Source of the DNA: Streptomyces sp. CA-210063
GTDB taxonomy: Bacteria > Actinomycetota > Actinomycetes > Streptomycetales > Streptomycetaceae
Reading direction: 5' to 3'
Length of the DNA stretch: 64,000 nucleotides
Assembly: GCF_024612015.1 (NCBI RefSeq)
Contig: NZ_CP102512.1
Span: 992,001 to 1,056,000 of the forward strand
The position numbers and the translations under genes are program-made. Below, in pieces: positions 63,709-64,000 of this stretch (positions are counted from its first letter, which is position 1; every line of letters begins with the position of its first letter). The notes beneath the pieces were generated by a model. It was given only the letters and a program-made list of their open reading frames with translations. It was not told the DNA's origin and ran no database searches.

Positions 63709-64000
63709 TCAGCTCACGGTGACCGCCGGCTCCCCCGACGCGACGCCGTCCTTCTCCATCTGCTCGGCGATCTTCATCGCCTCGTCGATGAGGGTCTCCA
63801 CGATCTTCGACTCGGGGACGGTCTTGATGACCTCGCCCTTCACGAAGATCTGCCCCTTGCCGTTGCCGGAGGCGACCCCCAGGTCCGCCTCCCGCGCCTC
63901 CCCGGGTCCGTTGACGACGCAGCCCATGACGGCCACCCGCAACGGCACCTCCATGCCCTCGAGACCGGCGGTCACCTCGTCCGCCAGCCGGTACACATCT
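63709..64000 (-). CDS. ispG: 4-Hydroxy-3-methylbut-2-enyl diphosphate synthase, C-terminal end (gene continues right)
   Basis: The last 97 or so residues of IspG/GcpE, an iron-sulfur enzyme of the MEP pathway. [20 protein letters not shown] carries a cluster-ligand cysteine and the conserved NGPGE loop, and [20 protein letters not shown] follows. The 5' part is outside the window. It is the upstream gene of the ispG-dxs-aminotransferase unit. Confidence 0.94.
   Translation of the reverse strand, partial: DVYRLADEVTAGLEGMEVPLRVAVMGCVVNGPGEAREADLGVASGNGKGQIFVKGEVIKTVPESKIVETLIDEAMKIAEQMEKDGVASGEPAVTVS

Overview
The window is chromosomal DNA of a Streptomyces-type actinomycete. The evidence is very high GC with strong G/C in third codon positions, many GTG starts, TTA codons confined to special genes, a cvnABCD conservon, a c-di-AMP (ydaO-type) riboswitch before a cell-wall hydrolase, and the edge of a hopanoid gene cluster. 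The species cannot be named from the sequence alone.

Layout. (1) 1-7.7 kb: the end of a modular polyketide synthase (KS-AT-DH-KR-ACP-TE) translationally coupled to a flavin-dependent halogenase, i.e. the right edge of a secondary-metabolite cluster making a probably chlorinated polyketide. The PKS carries two TTA codons and so should depend on bldA. (2) 7.7-13.1 kb: a TTC38-like TPR protein, a decayed LysR remnant, a secreted peptidoglycan-binding protein, a Tat-exported amidase with a TTA codon, a winged-helix regulator and a class II glutamine amidotransferase. (3) 13.2-36.1 kb: a large nitrogen-compound catabolic region. Ten tightly packed minus-strand genes encode a Pot-type ABC importer followed by aminotransferase, AspA/AstE-type deacylase, aldehyde dehydrogenase, aldo/keto reductase, HAD hydrolase and an amine oxidase-like flavoprotein. 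Upstream lies a second deacylase coupled to a sarcosine-oxidase-like flavoprotein, then two tandemly duplicated IclR regulators with duplicated promoters. A further three-gene unit (class III aminotransferase, FAD/Fe-S dehydrogenase, aldehyde dehydrogenase) is divergent from a PucR regulator. The logic is import, deacylate, transaminate or oxidise, then oxidise the aldehyde; the substrate is not known.

(4) 36.2-38.9 kb: tRNA-Pro(GGG), a split transketolase pair with a MerR/SoxR-like promoter and apparently leaderless mRNA, and a broken IS200/IS605 element whose end supplies the transketolase stop codon. (5) 39-44.5 kb: YjbR-like protein, acetyltransferase, Xre-cupin regulator, a truncated metallo-beta-lactamase gene, and LysR-kbl-tdh for threonine catabolism. 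(6) 44.6-48.8 kb: a conservon (cvnA-D) with a fifth, GAF-domain gene. (7) 49.1-55.9 kb: metallo-hydrolase, Leu/Val-dehydrogenase-like enzyme, TetR, GDSL hydrolase, exported DUF6250-like protein, a reductase remnant, and a LysM-M23 endopeptidase under a ydaO riboswitch. (8) 56.3-64 kb: GH36 alpha-galactosidase, three evenly spaced DnaA boxes, a tyrosine-phosphatase-like protein, a 40-residue membrane protein coupled to an Xre-cupin regulator, and the isoprenoid end of a hopanoid cluster (aminotransferase, dxs, partial ispG).

The best candidates for something undescribed are the paired-deacylase catabolic locus with its duplicated IclR regulators, the 34-bp-phased DnaA-box cluster, the SoxR-like leaderless transketolase promoter, and the nested giant hairpin at 52.6 kb.
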